From CAYNFP01 sp964492595 (GTDB lineage: Bacteria > Bacillota_I > Bacilli_A > RF39 > UBA660): 33,674 bases of DNA. The translations under genes were made by a program, and so were the position numbers. The notes under the pieces are model-generated. The model saw nothing but the letters and a program-made list of their open reading frames with translations. It searched no databases and was not told the DNA's origin. This document shows, one piece after another, positions 15,732 through 22,830 of this stretch (position 1 is its first letter; each line of letters opens with the position of its first letter). The stretch is from positions 1-33,674 of the forward strand of contig CAZBKY010000007.1 of NCBI GenBank assembly GCA_964492595.1, written 5' to 3'.

Positions 15732-17384
15732 TTACTTTTTAAATATCCCGATAATTTTAGCTATTATATTATCAATATAATACTTGCCAAATGTGTATTC
15801 TAAAATTTTATTTTTATATGTTAAAAATAAATATATAAATCCTCCTAAAACAGTATATAAAATAATAATTGGTATTTGCATAATTCTACTACTTTCATTA
15901 AAGGGAATAATAATGTTTAATACAAACAAAGGAAATATCATTATAATTAAAGGAAATACAATTTTTTTTAAAGTGTCAATTACTTTTTCATAATCAAAAT
16001 TCATTTTATTTTTCAAAGTAAATAATATAATACAAAGAGATACTGTATAACCAATGAGTGTTGCAGTTATAGGAGCATAATAAGGATGGAGTCCAAATTT
16101 ATGAAATAATTTTATTAAGGGAATATCAAGTCCCGCATTTATTAAAAAGCCAATAATAGTATTTGTATAAACAACTTTATATTTATTCATTCCTTGAAGT
16201 GCCATATTCATAATCATATGAAGACTTGAAAAAAATGACGTAAAAGATAAATATTTAAGTATTAAAACGCCATATTCACTATATCCGTAAAATAAAGTAT
16301 ATATAGGGCCTGATAATAAAGATATTCCAAATGTCAAAGGAAGAGCGACAACTAAAATAATATTTATTGACTGAATAAATCTTTTGTTTGTTTCCTTTAT
16401 ATCTCCTTTAACGTAACTGCTTACTATATTAGGCATTAAACTAACACTAAGACCTACTGCAACTGAAGTGACTATCATGCATATTTTAGATCCCCATGTA
16501 GATATGACACTCGATATAACCTCTGCATCGCCGGCACTGTAGCCTATATAGGATAATCCCCTTATAACTAAGGCCAAGTCTGTCATACTATAAATATTAG
16601 TAACTATTGAAACAATTATTAACGGTAAGGCATAAGAAATAATTTTTTTTATTATTTCAATACTTTTTATATTTTCATCTGATGTTTCATCGTTTTTTTC
16701 AAAAAGATGTTTATTTTTATTTATTTTTGATTTTAAGTATATATATGCTCCAAGCCCTCCTATAAAGGCTCCTAAAGTGGCGATACCGACACCTATGCTT
16801 ACACTTTTATGAAAAATATTTATGGCTATATAAGAACCTATTAATATAACAGCTATTCTTATTATCTGTTCTATTATTTGACTTGCACTTGATGGAGATA
16901 TAAATTTATGTCCCTGAAGATACCCGCGCATTACAGAAAGAAAAGGGATTATCAAAAGACACAAAGATACACATTTTATAACAAGTGAAATATCTTCAAT
17001 TGTGTTTCCTCCGCTAATATTTCCAATTATAAGATAAGAGAAATGCTTTGAAAAACAAAATAAAAGGAAAAAACATAACAATGATAACGCAAAAACAAAA
17101 TTTCTTCCTATTTTATAAGCTTTCTTTTTGGCATCATAAAATCCTAAAGTATTATATTCACTTATTATTTTGCTCATTGCAAGCGGAATGCCCGCAACTG
17201 AGATATTTAAAAATAAATTATAAATATTATAGGCATATGAGTATAATGCTCCACCTTTTTCTCCAATTATTGAATAAAAAGGAATGACATAAACGATTCC
17301 CAATAATTTTGTAATTAGGATAGCCAAGGAAGCTATAACAGTTCCTTCTATAAACGAACTTTTTTTAAATTTATTTTTCTTCAT
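15732..17384 (-). CDS. MOP-superfamily lipid flippase (MurJ/SpoVB type)
   Basis: 550 residues with about 14 membrane segments. The N-terminus (FIEGTVIASLAILITKLLGI, VIPFYSIIGEKGGALYSYAY) and SVAGIPLAMSKIISEYNTLG are typical of the polysaccharide-synthesis/SpoVB/YtgP group, whose members flip lipid II for cell wall or, in the case of SpoVB, spore cortex. The start codon lies inside the 3' end of the cse60-like gene (14-base overlap) and has no clear ribosome binding site, suggesting translational coupling to that spore gene. This context favours a SpoVB-like cortex role, but MurJ function cannot be excluded from sequence. No terminator is seen after it. Confidence 0.88.
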   Translation of the reverse strand: MKKNKFKKSSFIEGTVIASLAILITKLLGIVYVIPFYSIIGEKGGALYSYAYNIYNLFLNISVAGIPLAMSKIISEYNTLGFYDAKKKAYKIGRNFVFALSLLCFFLLFCFSKHFSYLIIGNISGGNTIEDISLVIKCVSLCLLIIPFLSVMRGYLQGHKFISPSSASQIIEQIIRIAVILIGSYIAINIFHKSVSIGVGIATLGAFIGGLGAYIYLKSKINKNKHLFEKNDETSDENIKSIEIIKKIISYALPLIIVSIVTNIYSMTDLALVIRGLSYIGYSAGDAEVISSVISTWGSKICMIVTSVAVGLSVSLMPNIVSSYVKGDIKETNKRFIQSINIILVVALPLTFGISLLSGPIYTLFYGYSEYGVLILKYLSFTSFFSSLHMIMNMALQGMNKYKVVYTNTIIGFLINAGLDIPLIKLFHKFGLHPYYAPITATLIGYTVSLCIILFTLKNKMNFDYEKVIDTLKKIVFPLIIMIFPLFVLNIIIPFNESSRIMQIPIIILYTVLGGFIYLFLTYKNKILEYTFGKYYIDNIIAKIIGIFKK

Positions 17385-17550
17385 ATAAAATCATTGCTGA
17401 AAAGCAGTATATCTGGTCTTCAGAAAAGATTGATACACTTGTTCTAAACTGAATTTCTATAACCTCAGCATCTAAAATGCTTATAAAATTATTAATGTCA
17501 TTTTCTAAATCCTGTTCGTGAGGTTCATCAAAAATCTTTACTTTTAACAT
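17371..17550 (-). CDS. Sporulation protein Cse60-like
   Basis: 59 residues. The start MLKVKIFDEPHEQDLENDIN and the C-terminal region with EDQIYCFSAMILY match the small Spore_Cse60 family (a SigE-controlled 60-residue protein in B. subtilis): same length, HEQDLE near the N-terminus, and the QIYCFSA signature. Function is unknown. It has GGAGG before its ATG. Its last 14 bases overlap the start of the flippase gene, so both are probably made together. A strong terminator of the previous gene lies 36 bases upstream, so its promoter must sit in that short space. Confidence 0.75.
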   Translation of the reverse strand: MLKVKIFDEPHEQDLENDINNFISILDAEVIEIQFRTSVSIFSEDQIYCFSAMILYEEK

Positions 17551-17585
17551 TCATACCTCCTTATAAGAGACTAACATTTTAGAGA

Positions 17586-17615
17586 CAAAAAAAATGTCGT
17601 ATCATAACGACATTT
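17586..17615 (-). terminator. Strong intrinsic terminator
   Basis: AAATGTCGT, six-base loop, ACGACATTT, then more T on the minus strand: a nine-pair stem just after the stop of the 124-residue protein gene (17625). Confidence 0.85.
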
Positions 17616-17624
17616 ATAAATTTA

Positions 17625-18154
17625 CTATTTTCTAGCTCTAAATCTTAATATTTTACCAACTTTGGAAGGCTCAGGGATATAGATGGCTCCATTAACAATA
17701 TCAGATATTTCATTTAGTCTCATAATTGAAATTTTGCCAACTTCAATTTCTTCTTTATTCAAATAAGGATACACAGAATCTATTCTTCCCCATAATATGC
17801 TGTTTTCTTTTTCTTCTTCACTACATTTTTCAAATTGAGGATATTTGCCTTTCTCTTCAGGAATAACAGATTTGTATCTATTGCCTGATTTTATTATAAT
17901 ATGGTACGTATATGGCCATANNNNNNNNNNNNNNNNNNNNNNNNNNNNNNNNNNNNNNNNNNNNNNNNNNNNNNNNNNNNNNNNNNNNNNNNNNNNNNNN
18001 NNNNNNNNNNNNNNNNNNNNACAGATTTGTATCTATTGCCTGATTTTATTATAATATGGTACGTATATGGCCATATAAATTCAAATCTACCATCTTTATA
18101 AATACCATATTTTGAAATAAAAACTTCATTAATTGAATAATATTCTTTAAACAT
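17625..18154 (-). CDS. Unknown 124-residue protein, interrupted by an artificial scaffold gap
   Basis: The gene starts with ATG at 18152-18154 behind AGGAG and ends with TAG at 17625-17627. A run of 100 N (17921-18020) splits it, but the 55 bases before and after the gap are identical (17866-17920 and 18021-18075). Collapsing that overlap leaves 375 bases, an exact open frame of 124 codons plus stop: MFKEYYSINEVFISKYGIYK, then DGRFEFIWPYTYHIIIKSGN, and after the junction VIPEEKGKYPQFEKCSEEEK, ending PSKVGKILRFRARK. It is soluble with no signal peptide or domain that I recognise; the first half may form a beta-rich fold. It has its own extended -10 promoter and a strong terminator, so it is probably monocistronic. 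Confidence 0.75.
17866..17920. repeat. 55-bp contig-end overlap, left copy
   Basis: Identical to 18021-18075 on the other side of the N run. Contig ends that share a short exact sequence are typical of an assembly-graph (k-mer) overlap, not a biological repeat. Confidence 0.9.
17921..18020. other. Scaffold gap (100 N filler)
   Basis: Exactly 100 undetermined bases, the usual filler for a gap of unknown length. The flanks overlap by 55 bp and restore an open reading frame when merged, so no sequence seems to be missing. Confidence 0.95.
18021..18075. repeat. 55-bp contig-end overlap, right copy
   Basis: Identical to 17866-17920; see the scaffold gap between them. Confidence 0.9.
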
Positions 18155-18184
18155 AATATATCTCCTGTTTTAAATTTACTTAAT

Positions 18185-18193
18185 ATTATAACA
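18185..18193 (-). promoter_or_regulatory. Extended -10 promoter for the 124-residue protein
   Basis: TGTTATAAT on the minus strand, about 30 bases before the start codon, with no good -35 box at 17 bases. Confidence 0.45.
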
Positions 18194-18262
18194 TAGTTTC
18201 TAATAAATTCATACCAAAAATATATAGTAAAAGGCTCTTTGAAGTAAAATTATATTTGTACA

Positions 18263-18535
18263 TTAATTCAGTTCTTTTAAATCATTAACAATTTTTATTG
18301 TGCTTCTTACCATTCCCATCCAACAAGAATATGTAATATTTCCTTCTTTTGTGGGCGTAAATTCTATAATATTATCTCCATTTTGTAACTCTTTTGTTAT
18401 ATTTAAGCTAGGTATGTTTACAATATTGGTACATGCATAATTTTCAACATTTTCAACTTTTATATTGAAAATTACAGGAATATTTTTTTGAACTATAACT
18501 GAGGTATATCCCCTGCTATTAAGACTTATTTCCAC
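18263..18535 (-). CDS. Cupredoxin-like copper-binding domain protein
   Basis: 90 residues forming one cupredoxin-like domain: PVIFNIKVENVENYACTNIV with a Cys at about 35, LNITKELQNGDNIIEFTPTK, and NITYSCWMGMVRSTI with Cys71, Met73 and Met75. The CWMGM ending is known to me from cupredoxin-like tails of copper ATPases and TauE/SafE-type exporters in Bacillota, so binding of Cu(I) is inferred. Here the domain stands alone, with no signal peptide or membrane anchor. The only start is GTG; the frame is open five codons further up (DGKQY), in sequence that looks family-like, so the gene may be an N-terminally shortened piece of a larger exporter. A consensus promoter lies just upstream, giving a very short leader. 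Confidence 0.72.
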   Translation of the reverse strand: MEISLNSRGYTSVIVQKNIPVIFNIKVENVENYACTNIVNIPSLNITKELQNGDNIIEFTPTKEGNITYSCWMGMVRSTIKIVNDLKELN

Positions 18536-18549
18536 ATATTGTTTACCAT

Positions 18550-18578
18550 CTTATATGCTTACAAAGTTATAATGTCAA
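18550..18578 (-). promoter_or_regulatory. Consensus SigA promoter for the cupredoxin-like gene
   Basis: TTGACA, 17 bases, TATAAG on the minus strand. The -35 box abuts the T run of the preceding terminator. The predicted start is about ten bases before the GTG codon, too close for a normal ribosome binding site. Confidence 0.65.
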
Positions 18579-18601
18579 CAAAAAAGAGCATATAGCTCTT
18601 T
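18579..18601 (-). terminator. Terminator after the LysM protein gene
   Basis: AAAGAGC, five-base loop, GCTCTTT then TTTTG on the minus strand, nine bases after the stop of the LysM gene. Confidence 0.75.
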
Positions 18602-18609
18602 GAATATTT

Positions 18610-19419
18610 TTAATTACTTTGTATTTTTAATACTTGACCGATACTTAACAGATTGCTGGTAAGATTGTTTAAAGCTTTTATTGAATCAACTGTTGTATTA
18701 AACCTATTTGCAATAGCCCAGAGGGTGTCTCCTTTTTGTACTGTATAGTTAAATGTACTTTCTACTTTAGGGATTAGCAGCTGCTGCCCGATACTAAGTG
18801 TGTCACTTGTTAAATTATTATAACTTTTTATGCCCGCAACAGTTGTATTGAATTTTTTTGCTATACCCCACAATGTATCTCCTTTTTGAACTATGTATAA
18901 AGTAGTATCATTTTCTATTGGAGGAATCACTTCTTCAGATCCAGGCAGAATTAATTTTTGACCTATACTAAGCACATCGCTTGTAAGATTATTCAATCTT
19001 TTTAATTCTTCTACTGTTGTATTGTATTTTCTTGATATGCTCCATAATGTATCTCCCGCTTTAACAACATGGAAATTTCCTCCGCATATAGCAAGAGGAG
19101 AATATAAATAAATTAATGCACTCCAAGTATCCTTACCTACTACGCCATCAACTGCAAGTTTATTATTAGTCTGAAAAGCTTTTACGCTTGATAAAGTATT
19201 ACTATCGAAATTACCATTAATATCGCCATTATAAAACATCAGTTGTTTTAACTGGGCTTGTAATAAATCTACATATTCTCCTTTATTTCCCGATCTTAAT
19301 GTCGGTCTATTTAATACTGGAGTTTTTGATAATGCATCAGTGCTGGTAGTTTGCCTATTTAACAAAAACATATAATTCGAACTTTCAAACTCATTATCCC
19401 AATTGTAATAACTATTCAT
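18610..19419 (-). CDS. Peptidoglycan-binding protein with PG_binding_1 and three LysM domains
   Basis: 269 residues. After about 40 polar residues come a PG_binding_1 domain (about 42-105: RSGNKGEYVDLLQAQLKQLM, VDGVVGKDTWSAL) and three LysM repeats (about 116-160, 173-217, 225-268) that share the pattern V.KGDTLW.I...FNTTV..IK..NNLTS..LSIGQ.L. There is no signal peptide and no catalytic domain, as in several spore coat/cortex proteins made in the mother cell (SafA-like), so I infer a binding role at spore peptidoglycan. It is divergent from the SpoIID-like gene, and the two share mirrored promoter sequences. Start at ATG behind AGAGGT. Vegetative wall binding would need a secretion signal, which is absent. 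Confidence 0.88.
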   Translation of the reverse strand: MNSYYNWDNEFESSNYMFLLNRQTTSTDALSKTPVLNRPTLRSGNKGEYVDLLQAQLKQLMFYNGDINGNFDSNTLSSVKAFQTNNKLAVDGVVGKDTWSALIYLYSPLAICGGNFHVVKAGDTLWSISRKYNTTVEELKRLNNLTSDVLSIGQKLILPGSEEVIPPIENDTTLYIVQKGDTLWGIAKKFNTTVAGIKSYNNLTSDTLSIGQQLLIPKVESTFNYTVQKGDTLWAIANRFNTTVDSIKALNNLTSNLLSIGQVLKIQSN

Positions 19420-19510
19420 AGTATACCTCTTATATATTCATTATATTTTAATGTTTCCAATTTGTGACATTTTCACTATAAATGAATATATTGTGATAGA
19501 GGTATAAAAA
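19420..19510. promoter_or_regulatory. Divergent promoter region with mirrored boxes
   Basis: Both directions carry AATGAATATAT followed by AGAGGTATA: reading left at 19442-19422 and right at 19482-19507. In each direction an ACATT lies 9-11 bases before the box. The AATATAT element partly resembles the -10 of sporulation sigma factors (SigE/SigK type, ATA core), and neither side has a good SigA promoter. The shared layout suggests that the two wall-binding proteins are switched on together. Confidence 0.4.
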
Positions 19511-20731
19511 ATGGATAAAGGTTTTTTAATTGTAACAGTGTATGAAAATAATATGGGAAATCCAGTTAATGGCGCTACAGTAATAGTTAAAGGAGAAAAC
19601 TATGAAGAGAGCTTCACAACAGATAATACTGGCAAAACTCCAGTTATTGAACTTGATGCTCCACTCAAAGTTTATTCTCTAACACCTCAGACAAAAGTCA
19701 GACCATATTCAATATATCAGGTAGAAGCGAAAATGGCGGGATTTGAGGCTACTATTATAAATGGAGTTCAAGTTTTTCCGGGTGAAACTTCTTTACAAAA
19801 TGTTTATCTGACTAAATCAAGAATACTTAGAGATGTAATAAATTTACCCCCTCATGCTTTATGGGAAAGCACAGAGGAAAGTAAAGAAAGACCTCAGTAT
19901 TTAATAAATGATTTTAGGGTATTGCCCAAAGTATTAATTCCTGAATATGTAATTGTACATGATGGCGCACCAAGTGATACCAATGTATCTAATTATTATG
20001 TTCCCTTTATTGATTATATTAAAAATGTTGCATCCAGTGAAATTTATAGTACCTGGCCGATAGAAGCTATTAAAGCCAACATATATGCTATAATTTCTTT
20101 TACTATGAATAGAATTTTTACAGAACGTTATAAATCACAAGGATATAATTTTACAATCACTTCTTCTCCAAAATATGATCAGTTATATGTTCATGATAGA
20201 ACCATATTTAAAACTATATCTGATGCAGTTGATCAGATTTTTAATTATCATATTGAGCTTCCAGGCAAAAATTATCCTTTTCTAGCTCAATATAATGATG
20301 GAATAAATGTTAATAATCCGGGATGGCTTAATCAATGGGGTTCAAAAGCTTTAGCTGATAAAGGCTATACAGCACTTCAAATATTAAGATATTATTATGA
20401 TGAGGGGTTGAATTTAAAATCAGCCGATAAAATAGAAGGTCTTCCTACATCATTCCCGGGATACAATTTATCAGTAGGTTCATGTGGCGAAGCTGTTCAA
20501 AAAATACAGATAATGATTAATACAATAAATGGTAGTTACCCTGGAATTCCTAAAATCATTCCTGCAGATGGAAGATATCAAACGAGTACTAAAGAAAGTA
20601 TTGAAAAATTCCAAAAAGTTTTTGGACTTCCCGTTACAGGAATTGTTGATTTTCCAACCTGGTATAAAATTTCTAGTATATACGTTGCTGTTTCAAAAAT
20701 GTTAGAGGGAGTCGCAAGAAACGAGTTATAA
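19511..20731 (+). CDS. SpoIID-like / peptidoglycan-binding protein with N-terminal carboxypeptidase-regulatory-like domain
   Basis: 406 residues in three parts. Residues 1-95 form a CnaB/carboxypeptidase-regulatory-like beta-sandwich (GNPVNGATVIVKG, MAGFEATIINGVQVFPGETS). Residues about 145-300 are SpoIID/LytB-like: VPFIDYIKNVASSEIYSTWP, IKANIYAIISFTMNRIFTE, GYNFTITSSPKYDQLYVH. Residues about 320-385 are a PG_binding_1 domain (GSCGEAVQKIQIMINTING, ADGRYQTSTKESIEKFQKVF). SpoIID is a lytic transglycosylase that acts with SpoIIP/SpoIIM in engulfment; this architecture is a separate, spore-associated group in my judgement, and whether it is catalytic is unclear. No signal peptide. GAGGT precedes the ATG. 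Divergent from the LysM protein. Confidence 0.82.
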   Translation: MDKGFLIVTVYENNMGNPVNGATVIVKGENYEESFTTDNTGKTPVIELDAPLKVYSLTPQTKVRPYSIYQVEAKMAGFEATIINGVQVFPGETSLQNVYLTKSRILRDVINLPPHALWESTEESKERPQYLINDFRVLPKVLIPEYVIVHDGAPSDTNVSNYYVPFIDYIKNVASSEIYSTWPIEAIKANIYAIISFTMNRIFTERYKSQGYNFTITSSPKYDQLYVHDRTIFKTISDAVDQIFNYHIELPGKNYPFLAQYNDGINVNNPGWLNQWGSKALADKGYTALQILRYYYDEGLNLKSADKIEGLPTSFPGYNLSVGSCGEAVQKIQIMINTINGSYPGIPKIIPADGRYQTSTKESIEKFQKVFGLPVTGIVDFPTWYKISSIYVAVSKMLEGVARNEL

Positions 20732-20759
20732 ATATTAAATTGTGTTTTTTGATAATTTA

Positions 20760-20780
20760 AAAGAGACACAAAGTCTCTTT
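20760..20780 (+). terminator. Hairpin after the SpoIID-like gene
   Basis: AAAGAGAC, five-base loop, GTCTCTTT. The stem is eight pairs, but the T run is poor, so termination is probable rather than certain. Confidence 0.5.
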
Positions 20781-20822
20781 AAGTCTATTAAAAAGTTAAT
20801 AATCTAACTTTTAAAATAATAG

Positions 20823-20836
20823 TTTTTTTGGGGGGG
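20823..20836. repeat. T7-G7 homopolymer junction
   Basis: Seven T followed by seven G, the only long G run in this AT-rich window. It lies between the SpoIID-like and holin-like genes and is not in a coding region I can see. Confidence 0.8.
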
Positions 20837-20869
20837 AAAAATAAAAGATTTTTATTAGTTAGGAGGATT

Positions 20870-21073
20870 TTATTCATCTATATCGCTTTCACTGTCTTGA
20901 TCTCCGTTATCTTTACAACGCCTAGTAAAATAATAAGTTATGATAGCCATGGTTAGTGACATAAAAGTTTCCATTTTTATCATACCCTTTATTGCTAAAA
21001 AACAAGTTGTGAAGCTGAATAAAATACTTAATATAGATTTTACTTTTAATAACTCATACAAGTATTTTTTCAT
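20870..21073 (-). CDS. Phage holin-like small membrane protein
   Basis: 67 residues: MKKYLYELLKVKSILSILFS, a second hydrophobic stretch (FMSLTMAIITYYF), and a charged tail (RRCKDNGDQDSESDIDE). The pattern YELLKVKSI..L.....FLAIKG.I..E.FM.....II.YYF is that of a group of short phage holin-like proteins often found in Bacillota prophages. It has AGGAAGTGA before its ATG. No lysin or other phage gene is next to it, so it is either a stray remnant near tmRNA, a common integration site, or a domesticated spore/lysis gene beside the wall-binding pair. Confidence 0.65.
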   Translation of the reverse strand: MKKYLYELLKVKSILSILFSFTTCFLAIKGMIKMETFMSLTMAIITYYFTRRCKDNGDQDSESDIDE

Positions 21074-21172
21074 TTTTCACTTCCTTTATGTATTAATTTT
21101 GTTAATACACTTTATTTTATTGTTTTTCTGAAAATTTGAATATACTAACATAATAAGAATATATTAAAATGG

Positions 21173-21201
21173 TTGATAAAATCAAAAAAATTTGATATAA
21201 T
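21173..21201 (+). promoter_or_regulatory. Promoter of tmRNA
   Basis: TTGATA, 17 bases, TATAAT with extended TGA. Mature tmRNA begins 15 bases after the -10 box, leaving a few bases of 5' leader for RNase P to remove. Confidence 0.75.
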
Positions 21202-21216
21202 TATCTCCATGAACTT

Positions 21217-21570
21217 GGGGCTGAATTGATTCGACAATTTGTTAAACCTTAAAATGCAAGTAGTAGGCATACTATAAATGCAAAATCCGAATAAACGGAA
21301 AACAAAATAATTATTCATTTTCTTTTGCCTAATTTAGCTTAAGGAAATGGTTCTCTCTTACCTTTGTTTGCGAGGTAAGATGCAGGACTCATAAAAGCAA
21401 ACTATATTATTTTATTTGTTTAGGATAATTAATGAAACTTTACTAAACTTTGATAATTAATGGAAAGATAGTAATCCATATTAATTATCGAGATATAAAA
21501 CTATCTAAACTTGTAGATATTTTATGGAATGGCACTTTGGACACGAGTTCATTACTCGTCAGCTCCACCA
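21217..21570 (+). ncRNA. ssrA: Transfer-messenger RNA (tmRNA)
   Basis: The 5' end GGGGCTGAATTGATTCGACA and the 3' end with GGACACGAGTTCATTACTCG, then TCAGCTCCACCA, are the diagnostic tRNA-like halves; GGGGCTG pairs with CAGCTCC and CCA is encoded. Length is 354 bases, normal. The tag frame that ends in GCC-TAA reads ...RINGKQNNYSFSFA-stop (bases about 21278-21334), a longer tag than the usual ALAA form and ending SFSFA, similar to the FA-ending tags I know from Mollicutes. The resume codon cannot be fixed with certainty. tmRNA with SmpB rescues stalled ribosomes. The 3' end is a frequent phage integration site. Confidence 0.95.
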
Positions 21571-21667
21571 AATTTTGATTTTTCTAGTAATCACAAGGTT
21601 TGGTGATTATTAATATAAATAGTATAGCAACATAAAACAAAACTTTTTGTTTGTTTTGATAGATTTT

Positions 21668-21695
21668 GAAGGGTTTTTATACTCTTCTTTTTTTA
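21668..21695 (+). terminator. Terminator after tmRNA
   Basis: GAAGGGT, six-base loop, ACTCTTC then seven T on the plus strand (one G-U pair), about 100 bases after the CCA. The interval 21571-21667 holds a second hairpin (AATCAC/GTGATT near 21590-21620) without a T run. Confidence 0.75.
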
Positions 21696-21827
21696 TTTCA
21701 GTATGGCCTGAAAATCCTGATAGAATAAAAAATATATCTATAATCAGAAAATAGTTAATAAATATATTGTTTTTAACAGTCTATTGTTTTTGTTATATGT
21801 AAATGATTAGCAATTATAAATAGATCA

Positions 21828-22180
21828 TTGAAATTACCAATGTTTACTCTAGATAGCTTGAAAGAATTAAATAAAGGAAAGTTAAATGAAATGAAAGTAC
21901 ATTTGGCAAGAAATATGTATCCCGATTTTTTCCTTAACCCTTTTATTAACCAAAGATATCCAGATGGAGAATCTCTTATAGATTTATATAACAGAGTTAA
22001 ACATTTTTAGAAAATGCTGATAAGCATAATGAATCTTTGTTGATAACTCATAGAGGATTTATTAATATGATATATTTTGTTCTAAATGATATTGAAATTA
22101 ATTATGATAAAAAGCAATTCAATGTTGTACATAGTTCAGTCCATAAACTTGAACTTGGGAAAATAAATAGAATATTTTAA
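21828..22180 (+). pseudogene. Decayed histidine phosphatase (phosphoglycerate-mutase-like) fragment
   Basis: Only the C-terminal two-thirds of a histidine phosphatase remain. Frame one reads DSLKELNKGKLNEMKVHLAR, then RYPDGESLIDLYNRVKHF-stop (TAG at 22008-22010). One base added in the preceding T5 run would continue as LENADKHNESLLITHRGF, then INMIYFVLNDIEI and HSSVHKLELGKINRIF, containing the second catalytic His (THRG). The N-terminal LVRHGET block with the phosphorylated His is absent, and the 130 bases upstream after the tmRNA terminator contain nothing readable. It is a true remnant even if the single-base shift were a sequencing error. Confidence 0.8.
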
Positions 22181-22272
22181 TTTAATATTTAAAGTTGAAT
22201 TATAGTTGCATTATCATTTATTAAGTTTAAAAATCTTTAATACTGTGATATTATTATTGTAAGGATGGACTT

Positions 22273-22830
22273 ATGGAGAAAAAATTAATTGTTTTTATGA
22301 TTATAGCGGGTATTATTTTTTTATTATTTCTTGTCTTATTGTTTTTGGTATCTAAAAACAAAAAAATAACCTCTTTATTTGATAAAATTAAAATATCTGA
22401 ACAAAAAATATCCGAAAATTTAAAAACTAAACTCGATTTAATGACAAGAATCATAAATATTATTGAAAGAGAATTAAAAATAGAAAGTAAAATATTTGAA
22501 GAAGTCAAAAAAATTAAAAGTGAAAAACTTAGTAATATAGCACTCGATGATTTATTAATGGATGCCTCTATTGAAGTAAATGAATTAAAAAATGATTATA
22601 AGGAGTTATCTAAAACAAAAAGTTTTGATGGACTTGTTTCTGATATTAAAGATTTAGATATATATTTAACGGGAGGAAGAAAGTTTTATAACAAATATGT
22701 TGCGATATACAACAATTTAATAAAAACCTTCCCTACTAGTATGATTGCGAAATCAAAAAAATTAGTATATAAAAATTTATATACTGAAAATTTATTAGAA
22801 AATAATTTAAAAATGGATTTTACAAAGTAA
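22273..22830 (+). CDS. LemA family protein (divergent)
   Basis: 185 residues: an N-terminal membrane segment (LIVFMIIAGIIFLLFLVLLF), then helical coils. The C-terminal half has the LemA signature order YLTGGRKFYNKYVAIYNNLI, KTFPTSMIAKSK. The first part lacks the usual RRxDLIPNLV-like helix in recognisable form (it has LMTRIINIIE in that place), so it is a divergent member. LemA proteins are N-out single-pass membrane proteins of unclear role. GGATGGA precedes the ATG. It is convergent with ung and overlaps its 3' end by 11 bases, with no room for a terminator between them. Confidence 0.75.
   Translation: MEKKLIVFMIIAGIIFLLFLVLLFLVSKNKKITSLFDKIKISEQKISENLKTKLDLMTRIINIIERELKIESKIFEEVKKIKSEKLSNIALDDLLMDASIEVNELKNDYKELSKTKSFDGLVSDIKDLDIYLTGGRKFYNKYVAIYNNLIKTFPTSMIAKSKKLVYKNLYTENLLENNLKMDFTK

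Noticed and set aside
17555..17580. SigA promoter TTGTCT-N17-TATAAG before the cse60-like gene
   Set aside because: The -10 box overlaps the ribosome binding site, so transcription would begin after it; probably coincidental.
17845..18101. Plus-strand ORFs running through the N gap
   Set aside because: They exist only because N codons contain no stop; the true gene is on the minus strand.
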